Shown here: positions 24,621 to 31,648 of the stretch, one piece after another | How positions within the stretch are numbered: position 1 is the first letter of the stretch | How the letters are laid out: each line of letters begins with the position of its first letter | IMG/VR virus record: IMGVR_UViG_3300008219_003764 | Span: 1 to 40,168 of that record | Origin: a virus | Direction: 5' to 3' (one strand) | Length of the DNA: 40,168 nt | Translations under genes and position numbers: made by a program | The notes under the pieces: generated by a model | The model's input: the letters and a program-made list of their open reading frames with translations, nothing else | Database searches by the model: none | Told to the model about the DNA's origin: nothing

Positions 24621-25232
24621 CTACTTGGCAAACGCGGACTTGATCATGGCCGCTTGGACAAATTTTCCCAGTATCTTCTTAACCGCCTTCATATTTGCAA
24701 GATTGTTAAACGGTTTTTTAATGAAATGCCGAGGTGGAACCACCAAAAAGCCGGACATTGGAGACATTGATCCACCAGTCAAAAAACCGCCTTTCTTTAA
24801 TTTCGACACCTGTGCATGAAGCAGCTTTCGCATCGCGGCGTATTGTGGGAGTGTTAGATCAACCGTAAATCCATCGTGAACTGCAAGGCCAACATTTGCC
24901 CCTCCTCTAAAAAGAGATGCTCCGACAACTGCATGGTTCCACTTCAAGAGTTTATGTGAAACTGAACCCGCAAGGCGCCCTGTATCGACCAAAGGGAGAC
25001 TGCTGTTCTTCATTGCAACCGTAAGTGGTGCATTAGGCGCATAATGTCGGTCATGAATCGCACTTTTGATTCGCTTCTCCATGAACAAGCTGGCTGCTTT
25101 GAGCCCAGCGGCAACTGCTGGCTTCAATACCACTTCAACGCGCTTTGGATCGGTCATGCTCAGCCATTCGTCCATGCCTTTCATGGAATAGCCGAGTTTC
25201 ATCCTTCCGCGCATATGGCGAGGGCCAACCAT
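24621..25232 (-). CDS. Tail completion / HK97 gp10-like protein
   Basis: A 203-residue basic protein (many Lys and His) with the pattern of virion-morphogenesis proteins of the HK97 gp10 / Mu gpG type: AVAAGLKAASLFMEKRIKSA as the N-terminal helix, then LPLVDTGRLAGSVSHK (about 79-94), the diagnostic DTGRLxxS, AVVGASLFRGGANVGLAVHDG and a late FLVVPPRHFIKKPF, the P-P-R-x-F motif. It probably sits at the head-tail or tail-tip joint. Overlaps the preceding gene as TGATG at 25230-25234. Neighbours are the head-closure candidate upstream and the tail-terminator-position gene downstream. Confidence 0.72.
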   Translation of the reverse strand: MVGPRHMRGRMKLGYSMKGMDEWLSMTDPKRVEVVLKPAVAAGLKAASLFMEKRIKSAIHDRHYAPNAPLTVAMKNSSLPLVDTGRLAGSVSHKLLKWNHAVVGASLFRGGANVGLAVHDGFTVDLTLPQYAAMRKLLHAQVSKLKKGGFLTGGSMSPMSGFLVVPPRHFIKKPFNNLANMKAVKKILGKFVQAAMIKSAFAK

Positions 25233-25645
25233 CAGTCCCGCGCCTCCCTGTCAACAAGCGTCATTGCCCAATAGCTGAATCCACCCGCAGTGGACCCAGA
25301 AGCGCTTACGCCATTGATGTACAGATCCACCGTTTCAAAAGATTCAGTCGTGGAATACAACTTCCGAAGGCCAGTGACTCGATCTCCGTCCCTTGGTTTC
25401 GGGTCGGACCGGCTGTCAGCCGTTGCCCAGTCAGACCTTCTAACGGTCGCCAGATATGATGTTTTTGGAGTTGCGCCGATGTCCGTTGGCAATCGGTCTT
25501 CCCTGCGAAGTGGCTCTAGCGATGCGCGAACCGTGAAAGAGGAGTCTCTCCCGACAACGGCAACAGGACGACCAGCATACTGATCATAAACTTGATTGTC
25601 GGAAACAACTTCAACTTGTATTTCGTCAGGATCGATAAAAAACAT
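25232..25645 (-). CDS. Putative head-closure / neck protein
   Basis: A 137-residue strand-rich protein preceding the gp10-like gene, the order seen in SPP1- and HK97-like neck modules (connector, closure, gp10-like, terminator). Segments such as RPVAVVGRDSSFTVRASLE, then YLATVRRSDW and DGDRVTGLRKLYS suggest a small beta-barrel like SPP1 gp16. No signature residue settles it. I chose ATG at 25645; a TTG at 25654 overlapping the upstream stop (TTGA, the same junction type as at queD) would add three residues. Neither has a good ribosome binding site, so translation is probably coupled. Confidence 0.5.
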   Translation of the reverse strand: MFFIDPDEIQVEVVSDNQVYDQYAGRPVAVVGRDSSFTVRASLEPLRREDRLPTDIGATPKTSYLATVRRSDWATADSRSDPKPRDGDRVTGLRKLYSTTESFETVDLYINGVSASGSTAGGFSYWAMTLVDREARD

Positions 25646-25650
25646 TTGTA

Positions 25651-25935
25651 TCAAGCCGCATCTGTTCTCTCATCGATGAATTCTACAACGCCAGCATCGA
25701 CAATGACCGGGTAGTCATCGCCCATGATCTCCACCAACAAGTTTTCGATGACTTCCTTCATCTTTTCAACGTTTTCTTCAGTCATTGCCATCTGGATAAT
25801 GGCAGAAACAATCGGGGAAAGGGCAGGGTGGACATCCGACGCTTTCGATATGAGCGATTCAGCAAATGTCGCCGCAGCCGTTGTTGCCGTGCCGGTGATC
25901 TTGTCCGCAAGTTCCGATGGGGTGATGTTCGTCAT
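25651..25935 (-). CDS. Small acidic protein of unknown function
   Basis: A 94-residue, mostly helical, acidic protein between the outer spanin and the head-closure gene. It opens with MTNITPSELADKITG, an Ala/Thr-rich helix and a hydrophobic stretch (HPALSPIVSAIIQMAM) too short and polar for a clear membrane segment, followed by an acidic tail. Starts by ATGA overlap with the lipoprotein gene. Could be a lysis accessory or a neck protein; nothing in the sequence decides. Confidence 0.5.
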   Translation of the reverse strand: MTNITPSELADKITGTATTAAATFAESLISKASDVHPALSPIVSAIIQMAMTEENVEKMKEVIENLLVEIMGDDYPVIVDAGVVEFIDERTDAA

Positions 25936-26201
25936 GGCGTCATTTGACCCATCTTTATCGTTGCTGCGTTCACTTGGAACGGCACAAGGTGACCGTCGCA
26001 TTCAACCAAAACACGCCCAGCAGGGGACGGTGCTCCATCCGAAGAGGGCAAAATGCGGAATTTGAACGTTTCGCATTTGCAACGCCTCATGTTTTCGGTT
26101 TTGCCTGCCATTTCAACCGGCTCAACAATGCAAGCGGCGGGCCACGTCGCGGCACACCCAGATGCAAAAATCAAAAACACAATTACGCTGAAAAGTTTCA
26201 T
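25932..26201 (-). CDS. Small lipoprotein, probable outer-membrane spanin subunit
   Basis: An 89-residue protein with a type II signal peptide: MKLF, a hydrophobic run (SVIVFLIFASG) and Cys16, giving an ASGC lipobox that lacks the usual Leu at -3. After lipidation the chain would be anchored in the outer membrane, facing the periplasm. It overlaps the upstream TM/coiled-coil gene by ATGA. A membrane-anchored coiled-coil protein followed by an overlapping small lipoprotein is the Rz/Rz1-type spanin arrangement that fuses inner and outer membranes at the end of lysis. Three further cysteines (24, 41, 43) and a Pro-poor tail differ from lambda Rz1. Confidence 0.62.
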   Translation of the reverse strand: MKLFSVIVFLIFASGCAATWPAACIVEPVEMAGKTENMRRCKCETFKFRILPSSDGAPSPAGRVLVECDGHLVPFQVNAATIKMGQMTP

Positions 26202-26515
26202 CTTTTGATCTCTTTGACGATTGTTCTGAGCTCTACGGTCAACCGATCCAACTCAGTCAAGTTTTCGGATACTTGCTCCTGATTGACGACAATATCGACC
26301 TGACGCTCTTTTAGAGACCTGATGTCTCCAGTATTTCTCGCAACTTGGCTTTTTGTCATTTCCAAACCAGTAACAACTCCATTCACATCCTTGTGGATAA
26401 TCTTTTGACCCATTTCGATTTCAGAAAGCCAAGCGGAAATAGCCCACACAGCCATACCACCGGCAAAAAGCCATCCCACGATGGTCGGAGCGTTTTGTTT
26501 GACCCATTGATGCAT
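26198..26515 (-). CDS. Probable inner-membrane spanin (Rz-like)
   Basis: A 105-residue protein with a short N-terminal cytoplasmic piece, one membrane segment (IVGWLFAGGMAVWAISAWL, about 12-30) and a long charged helix with heptad-like hydrophobics (VARNTGDIRSLKERQVDIVV, then VSENLTELDRLTVELRTIVK). This is the N-in/C-out coiled-coil shape of inner spanins. It sits right after the endolysin and overlaps the lipoprotein gene. An alternative is a holin-like or XhlA-type protein, whose shape is similar; the paired lipoprotein favours a spanin. Confidence 0.6.
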   Translation of the reverse strand: MHQWVKQNAPTIVGWLFAGGMAVWAISAWLSEIEMGQKIIHKDVNGVVTGLEMTKSQVARNTGDIRSLKERQVDIVVNQEQVSENLTELDRLTVELRTIVKEIKR

Positions 26516-26530
26516 CTTACTACCTGTAAC

Positions 26531-27172
26531 TTACAATCTCGCAAAACCTTCCAAGCGCGTTTCCCGATCAAAATCGTGCTGAAACTTTCTGACTCTTGAA
26601 GGGAATCGTCCGACGTTGCCTTCAACGGTATACAAAATTCCGTTTTTCAAGTTTTCAACAAAACCAATGTGGCCTTGCCATGACCCCGGCCTTCCCCTGT
26701 CCCAACACACGATGTCCCCGGGCTTTGGATCTGAAATCCTTCCACCCCCACTTTTTATCACATTCCTCAAAAGCCTCTTTGCGCCATGACTCGTCTTGAA
26801 CGGGAGATCAATCTCCAGACGTTTGGCGGCTTCAAGACAGCACCACGAAACAAAACTGGCGCACCAAGCGCCATCGTCGTCGTCGTCACCGTCGTCTTTT
26901 ATGCCTTTGTACTTGGCAATGTGGGGACCACTGTTGTTGCCGCCAACTTCCCCGTTCCCAATTTCGCCAATTGCGATTTCAAGAGCGAGTGCGCCAATTG
27001 TAGACTCTGATTTCGGGAGTGATTCCAGCAAAGACGTGATGGTCTTCGCTCCACACATTCCGTCCGCTTCCAAATCGTGGTTCTGTTGCCAGAATGCAGA
27101 CAAGATTGAAATGTGTTCAGGTCCTATGTCGCCCGACTCGAGCTTTCCTTTGTTGTACTCTTCGGGCGTCAT
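26531..27172 (-). CDS. Endolysin (CHAP/NlpC-P60-like peptidase with N-terminal binding region)
   Basis: A 213-residue cell-wall hydrolase. Residues 1-55 resemble a peptidoglycan-binding helix bundle (FWQQNHDLEADGMCGAKT, like the L-x-x-D-G-x-x-G-x-x-T motif). The catalytic part has Cys104 in AWCASFVSWCC, PKPGDIVCWDRG (149-160), His168 in WQGHIGFVE and YTVEGN (181-186), the Cys-His-polar triad of CHAP/TIGR02594-type enzymes. It would cleave an amide or peptide bond in murein. No signal peptide, so release depends on the holin encoded just upstream. A run of Asp residues (93-100, encoded by a GTC/GAC repeat) lies immediately before the catalytic Cys and is unusual. Confidence 0.85.
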   Translation of the reverse strand: MTPEEYNKGKLESGDIGPEHISILSAFWQQNHDLEADGMCGAKTITSLLESLPKSESTIGALALEIAIGEIGNGEVGGNNSGPHIAKYKGIKDDGDDDDDGAWCASFVSWCCLEAAKRLEIDLPFKTSHGAKRLLRNVIKSGGGRISDPKPGDIVCWDRGRPGSWQGHIGFVENLKNGILYTVEGNVGRFPSRVRKFQHDFDRETRLEGFARL

Positions 27173-27175
27173 TTA

Positions 27176-27400
27176 TCAACCATCTGCCCCGGTGGGCTTT
27201 CCGATCACCGTGTTTGCTTTGACCCTGCCGTAGCAAGCGCCGGCTCCGGTGGCAACGAGAACATACTCCAACAAGCCCGCAACGGCATCTGGAAGCGCTA
27301 GCCAGCCGTTTTCTTGGGCAATCATCAGGGCAGCCACCACAATCGTTGCTATGCCGCTTAGAATCGTTTTGCTCTTGAGAGCATTTTTGGCCGAATCCAT
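27176..27400 (-). CDS. Probable holin (two membrane segments)
   Basis: A 74-residue protein with a charged N-terminus (MDSAKNALKSK), a first hydrophobic segment (TILSGIATIVVAALMIA), a short polar turn and a second segment (AVAGLLEYVLVATGAGACYG), ending in a Lys/Arg-containing tail. Two-segment shape, size and position directly before the endolysin (three-base spacing) fit a class II-like holin. GGAG eight bases before the ATG at 27400 favours this start over an upstream ATG at 27424, which would overlap the previous gene. Confidence 0.7.
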   Translation of the reverse strand: MDSAKNALKSKTILSGIATIVVAALMIAQENGWLALPDAVAGLLEYVLVATGAGACYGRVKANTVIGKPTGADG

Positions 27401-27402
27401 GT

Positions 27403-27735
27403 TTACCACTCCAAAAGGGTGCAAGTGATTGAATCACTAGAAGCGATGGTTGCTTCAACAATGTACGAATCTGGATGTGGGCCAACTGAAGTCACAACGC
27501 CTTTGATTGCCGTGCCTGCGGCCACAGTGAACGATGTTCCATCCACAACGGCATAAACCGAGTCATCAGTGGTGCCGACGTTTTGGTAGTACAACGCGCA
27601 ATTGTCAAAGACAGGTTTGCCTGTTGCGGTTGAGAGCTCTCGTGTCAGCGTTACCGTTGCCCCAGTCTCAGCAACATTATTGGTTCCGGTGACCGACCTA
27701 GTCGTACGATTTGCATTTCTTCCGTAGCGAGCCAT
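27403..27735 (-). CDS. Small strand-rich structural protein, unknown
   Basis: A 110-residue protein with a basic N-terminus (MARYGRNANRTTRS) followed by alternating polar/hydrophobic strands rich in Thr, Val and Ser (GATVTLTRELSTATG, DGTSFTVAAGTAIKGVVTS, ATIASSDSITCTLLEW). This is the composition of head decoration or stabilisation proteins, and it lies in the head half of the operon. No family recognised. Start overlaps the upstream stop (TAATG at 27733-27737). Confidence 0.55.
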   Translation of the reverse strand: MARYGRNANRTTRSVTGTNNVAETGATVTLTRELSTATGKPVFDNCALYYQNVGTTDDSVYAVVDGTSFTVAAGTAIKGVVTSVGPHPDSYIVEATIASSDSITCTLLEW

Positions 27736-28061
27736 TACTTACCTTTGTCCTTTGCGTTTGGACCTTTCCCGTCTTCCCACGCTTCGTTCACATCGGGTGT
27801 CGCGGGATCATCTGCGACATACGTTCCGTCTTTCTTCTTTGCTCGCCTCTTCTTTTTGGAAGATGCTTTCTTCTCTGTCTCTTTGGGTGCAGGCGGGTCT
27901 ACGTCTTCAATGGCTTCAACCCACGCATCATCCAACTCCTCGAGTTCGCATTCGTCAAGAACTTCCGTTGAAGCCAGTCGGACTGTTCTCCCGGTGGAGT
28001 TGAAACTAAAAAGAACCTCTCGGCTCTGATTCAAGTGAACGCGCTTCTTAGTTGCTGCCAT
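27735..28061 (-). CDS. Charged protein with a lysine-rich tail, unknown
   Basis: A 108-residue protein. The first 45 residues form a small ordered region (VLFSFNSTGRTVRLASTEVL). This is followed by an acidic stretch (ELEELDDAWVEAIEDVD) and then a low-complexity Lys/Ala/Asp tail (KKASSKKKRRAKKKDG). Similar short proteins with basic tails often follow connector genes in phage head modules, but I cannot assign one. Strong AAGGAAAGGA upstream of the ATG suggests good expression. Confidence 0.55.
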   Translation of the reverse strand: MAATKKRVHLNQSREVLFSFNSTGRTVRLASTEVLDECELEELDDAWVEAIEDVDPPAPKETEKKASSKKKRRAKKKDGTYVADDPATPDVNEAWEDGKGPNAKDKGK

Positions 28062-28063
28062 GA

Positions 28064-28798
28064 CTAAATTCCTTTCCTTTGCTCCTGCCTAGAAGCCTGA
28101 ACGTCTTCAATCCTCTTCGAAGAGCTGCTGATGTGATCGACGCGGTAAGACATCAGCGTTTCCCATACCCAACGCTCGGCAATCAAATTCGACTTGCCAA
28201 CCGATGAGCCCCTGAATCTGACCGTTCTACCGCCAACCCTGTGGGTGACGATATTACCAAGTTTACGCCGAAAGATCGCCTCTTCATCCCCAGCCACATG
28301 GCTATTCAAAACCACGAGGCGGGCGAGTGCCAGTTTCATGTCTTCAGGCGTCGTTCCGTCTTCGGTGACCATACCCCATGAACCAATAATGGTATACCGC
28401 AAATGGTTGCTCCATTTACTGGTCCTGTCGTATTTTTCAATCCTCGGATACACGCGAAACTCATCCCAGCCACCATCTGCCATGACGGTGGTGGAAAGAA
28501 GCGTGTAGCCAGTCGTGGCGCCTGCAGTAAGCAAGCCAGACTTGTTCTCTTCAGCAATGCTAGTGATCGAATACAACGGATACGGAACGTACAGGTCGCG
28601 AACGCCGCTTCCAAACACAATCAATGTTTTGGTTTCAGCGAAACCACGCTGACCGCCCATCGCTTTTTCAGCGATTTGAACGGCCCGCGCAGTCGCAGTC
28701 GTCAGATCGTCATCCGTTGGCGACGAAGCAGAGAATCCACACAACGCTCTAAGCGCGCCGTGGTTATCAAAATACTCCCCTACATAGTTCCTCGCCAC
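28064..28798 (-). CDS. Head-tail connector (adaptor) protein, probable
   Basis: A 244-residue protein of the adaptor type (HK97 gp6 / SPP1 gp15-like): an N-terminal helix (NHGALRALCGFSASSPTDDD), a helix with AVQIAEKAMGG, a central strand section (LYVPYPLYSITSIAEEN) of the sort common in gp6-like proteins, then TPEDMKLALARLVVLNSHVA and a basic C-terminal helix. It would bind the portal ring after DNA packaging. The start is GTG at 28798 with GGAGG six bases upstream. Confidence 0.6.
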   Translation of the reverse strand: MARNYVGEYFDNHGALRALCGFSASSPTDDDLTTATARAVQIAEKAMGGQRGFAETKTLIVFGSGVRDLYVPYPLYSITSIAEENKSGLLTAGATTGYTLLSTTVMADGGWDEFRVYPRIEKYDRTSKWSNHLRYTIIGSWGMVTEDGTTPEDMKLALARLVVLNSHVAGDEEAIFRRKLGNIVTHRVGGRTVRFRGSSVGKSNLIAERWVWETLMSYRVDHISSSSKRIEDVQASRQEQRKGI

Positions 28799-28825
28799 AG
28801 CCAGCCTCCAAGGTCATAGCGGAGA

Positions 28826-29383
28826 CTAGTTCATTTCCGTGAAGCTCGTATCCGCAAACGGAGTGGCGTTGTAGACAATGCCGTCCCACAAAGAACCAAT
28901 CCGGCGAGTGTAAGTCACGCTTTGAGTCACGGTCGTGTCTCCGGTTCGATCCATGTTGATGTCACCAAGGACAATGGCCGGATTGTCTGTTCCAATCACT
29001 CCCAAGATGGTTGCCATCGATGCCATGCCACCCAAAACCGTCGTAGAAGGCGAGCCCTTGAACGTGCCGATGTTGATTGTCCCGGTAAGCCGGTTCAGCC
29101 ACGCAACCACAGCAATGCTCAAATATCGAGCACCACCCGCAACAAGACCGGCAGCGTATGCTGCGGCAATGTTATTGTCGATGATTGGCTGGAACTGCTC
29201 ACGGTAGTGCCCATCGATCACAACGTACCCTTCACCAACGTTTGCGCGAACCGCGAGGTTTCCCGCTCCGGTGGCTTGGGTGCTTGGTGTAGTGCCGTCA
29301 GTGATGTGGAACCCATATACCTGAAACCGAGCGCCCACATCTGCGTCGGAGTGACTAATTGTCTTCAACTTGTGTGTCAGCAT
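28826..29383 (-). CDS. Unknown head structural protein
   Basis: A 185-residue protein lying between the SAP-like protein and the connector. It contains FQVYGFHITDGTTPSTQATG, YVVIDGHYREQFQPIID, an Ala-rich helix (IAAAYAAGLVAGGARYLSIA) and strand-rich pieces (GTINIGTFKG, TVTQSVTYTRRIG). The polar, Thr/Gly-rich make-up fits a virion surface or decoration protein, perhaps with a fibre-like head. No family recognised. TTTTGGAG precedes the ATG. Confidence 0.5.
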   Translation of the reverse strand: MLTHKLKTISHSDADVGARFQVYGFHITDGTTPSTQATGAGNLAVRANVGEGYVVIDGHYREQFQPIIDNNIAAAYAAGLVAGGARYLSIAVVAWLNRLTGTINIGTFKGSPSTTVLGGMASMATILGVIGTDNPAIVLGDINMDRTGDTTVTQSVTYTRRIGSLWDGIVYNATPFADTSFTEMN

Positions 29384-29404
29384 GACGATTCTCCAAAACC
29401 AGAG

Positions 29405-29941
29405 TTACTGGTCGTTCAGCGCTTCCTTGAGATCGCGCTTTAGTTCTTTCACGGTACGAGTAGCTGCATCTGGCTCCGCAACGCCCAAGTTGCTAAGTGC
29501 TCTTATGAGTTCAGTTTTTCTCAAGCCATCGACTTGAGACAGAGACGGAAGCTCATATTCTGGCGTTTCGGCGGCTTCAGAGGCTTTTTCAGCATCATTT
29601 TTCTTTGTTGCTGCTTCAGCTTCTTTCTTTGCCCTCTTGGATGCTGCGGCACTTGAGGACTTCTCGGTGAGGTAGTCACTGAGTCGCCCAATTGTCTTTT
29701 TGGCGCTGTCGTTGTCGTTGCGAGAGATTTCCCCGCGAAGAATCTCGACCTCCAACATGGCTTGGTTCCGTGCAACGTCATAATCATTCTGATCGACTGC
29801 ACGGACCAATTGCCAAGCTGGATTTGCCTCCAAGTCCCTTTGACCGTCACCACCTTCTGCAACGGTACGAGTTTCGCCACGGACCGCTCCCATGTTGGAT
29901 GCGGCCAAACACTCATAAATGCAAAGGCGTTGCGAAGCCAT
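29405..29941 (-). CDS. Helical head-module protein with SAP-like C-terminus
   Basis: A 178-residue protein immediately after the major capsid gene. The N-terminus is ordered (QRLCIYECLAASNMGAVRG). The middle is helical and rich in Ala/Lys/Glu (residues about 90-125), probably a flexible linker. The C-terminal 40 residues (SQVDGLRKTELIRALSNLGV, then RTVKELKRDLKEAL) resemble the SAP/HeH helix-extension-helix DNA-binding motif found in some phage head proteins. Could be a head completion or DNA-contacting protein. AAGGAG lies before the ATG. Confidence 0.5.
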   Translation of the reverse strand: MASQRLCIYECLAASNMGAVRGETRTVAEGGDGQRDLEANPAWQLVRAVDQNDYDVARNQAMLEVEILRGEISRNDNDSAKKTIGRLSDYLTEKSSSAAASKRAKKEAEAATKKNDAEKASEAAETPEYELPSLSQVDGLRKTELIRALSNLGVAEPDAATRTVKELKRDLKEALNDQ

Positions 29942-29951
29942 TGGCTACTCC

Positions 29952-31241
29952 TTACTCCCAGAGCATTGACGACGGGAGAACTCCATGCTGGATGACAACT
30001 GCATCCCAGTTGAAGCAACCCCAGTCCACTTCATAGTGAACGTCGATTTCCCATCGCTCAAGCTCTTGGTTCCAGTCCCGGTACGACCGAATCTGATCGC
30101 AGAATACGAGGAACATATTCTTGGGATTCAGAAGCATACTGAACGTCATGTCCGCAAGCTCAATGGTGTAGTCGGCAGCCACAGTCGAAATGGTCGACTG
30201 GCCCAGACTTCCTGCCGTGTAAATGGTGTTCACAGTGGCAGGATATGACACAACTAGCGTTTCGGACTGACCGGTCGTGAGGTTCGTCACCTTGACCCGG
30301 CGACCCGAAAAGTCCGAGCCGGACAGCAAGGTTGTCAGAACAACAGTGCAGGTCCCGTCACCATCATCGGCTACCGATGTGGGTGCAATGGCTAAGGTCG
30401 TTCCTTTGTCATTGGTCGGGATCTGCGGGAGAACCGTGAGAGGAATTCCGAGCGGAGGCGGGCCGGTTCGGGATTGAATCACGGAGTCGCGAAGATTGCT
30501 TGGAACTTGGCTGGCAGGAGCTTGGTTGAGTGTCGTCAAAGACTGACGCCAACTCTGATCAAGCCGCGATGCCATCCACCAGTTCAAGCCATCGTCATGC
30601 TTGTACTTGTCGGGAAGGGTGTCATACATGGCATCGAACATGGCACCATCGAACGCTTTGCCCGTCGCAGTGGTCGGGTAGCGAACGTTTGCGCTTGTCT
30701 TTGCCTGCTTGAAAGCACCGTCCCAACGTTTCAGAAGGCGGTTTTCTTTTGTGGATGAGCCGAGCGTGTTGTCTCCCATGACGAAAAGACGCGCAAGATC
30801 ATTGATCATGGCTTTTGCCATCATCTGCTGAATTGCGTTTCCAATCATCGGGGTTCCCGACGCTGCGGCTTCGCGGATCTCTTCAAGCGTAACGGCCCAC
30901 TTCACATGGAGCTTCTGGCAGTTGTAGCTGAGGAAATCCGGCTCAATGCGCTGGTAATCATTGGCGGCAAGGACGTTTTCCGACGTTGCTTCAGTCACCG
31001 GCTCGGTGATTGTTGCTCGAGGAATCTGACCAGCACGCTGAGACCGAACGAATCGGGTAAGATCGCTGGTCCAACCACCAAGATTCACCGTCAAGTCAAC
31101 AAGCCGCTCAACCTGTGCGCGATTTGAAAACTGACCGGCTGTGAGCGCTGATGTCTCGTTTACGCCATCGGCCTTCTGGGCAATTCCAATCTGGCTCATC
31201 ACCTGATTGGTTTCCCGCAAAATATCTCCATTCGTGGGCAT
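29952..31241 (-). CDS. Major capsid protein with an inserted beta module
   Basis: A 429-residue protein following the protease/scaffold gene. It carries HK97-fold features: helical N-terminus (DILRETNQVMSQIGIAQ), LVDLTVNLGG, a spine-helix-like segment (MIGNAIQQMMAKAMINDLAR, 132-151, next to LFVMGD), ASRLDQSWRQSL and a C-terminal LNPKNMFLVFCDQI with RYDW-like residues and EVDWGCFNWDAVVI. It is related in style to P2/PBSX-type capsid proteins, which carry no delta domain and rely on a separate scaffold. Residues 287-361 are an insertion (PTSVADDGDGTCTVVL ... LGQSTISTVAADYTIEL) shared with baseplate J and the tail fibre, probably exposed on the shell. Confidence 0.85.
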   Translation of the reverse strand: MPTNGDILRETNQVMSQIGIAQKADGVNETSALTAGQFSNRAQVERLVDLTVNLGGWTSDLTRFVRSQRAGQIPRATITEPVTEATSENVLAANDYQRIEPDFLSYNCQKLHVKWAVTLEEIREAAASGTPMIGNAIQQMMAKAMINDLARLFVMGDNTLGSSTKENRLLKRWDGAFKQAKTSANVRYPTTATGKAFDGAMFDAMYDTLPDKYKHDDGLNWWMASRLDQSWRQSLTTLNQAPASQVPSNLRDSVIQSRTGPPPLGIPLTVLPQIPTNDKGTTLAIAPTSVADDGDGTCTVVLTTLLSGSDFSGRRVKVTNLTTGQSETLVVSYPATVNTIYTAGSLGQSTISTVAADYTIELADMTFSMLLNPKNMFLVFCDQIRSYRDWNQELERWEIDVHYEVDWGCFNWDAVVIQHGVLPSSMLWE

Positions 31242-31261
31242 TGTCTTCTCCTAAAAGGCCT

Positions 31262-31648
31262 TTAGCCTTGGAAGTTGAAAGGCCCGCCTTCAAGAGCGGC
31301 CAAAGTCAACTCATTGTGGGTCTTGTTGGTAATTTCAGGTTCTCGGCTACTGGAGCCGAGCACAATCCCTTCCAACCGAGACATTGCAGCTTCAAGATCG
31401 GTCTTGGAAACAAAATCGGTCTTGACTGCTTGCGCCGCAGTGGCACCGGAAATCTTGCTTTCTGGGTCAGCGCCGTCCGCAGTTCCCATCAAATGACCAA
31501 ACTGATCACTGAGAGCATTGTCAGGCAACCCATACGCTTTCTTCACCGCAGACAGTTCTTCTTTAACAGCCGCAAGCTCATTCTGGATGGGTTCCATTTG
31601 GCTCTTAACTGCTTCCGAGATGGCGGCGGTAAGCTCGTCCTTGTTCAT
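31262..31648 (-). CDS. Candidate nested scaffold protein (internal start)
   Basis: Inside the 437-residue gene, an in-frame ATG at 31648 is preceded five bases upstream by GAGGAGG (31659-31653), one of the best ribosome binding sites in the window. The 128-residue product begins MNKDELTAAISEAV and contains a strong coiled coil (EPIQNELAAVKEELSAVKKA). This is the layout of lambda C/Nu3, where the protease gene carries a separately started scaffold. The GAG-GAG-GAC codons also simply encode Glu-Glu-Asp, so coincidence is possible. Confidence 0.5.
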   Translation of the reverse strand: MNKDELTAAISEAVKSQMEPIQNELAAVKEELSAVKKAYGLPDNALSDQFGHLMGTADGADPESKISGATAAQAVKTDFVSKTDLEAAMSRLEGIVLGSSSREPEITNKTHNELTLAALEGGPFNFQG

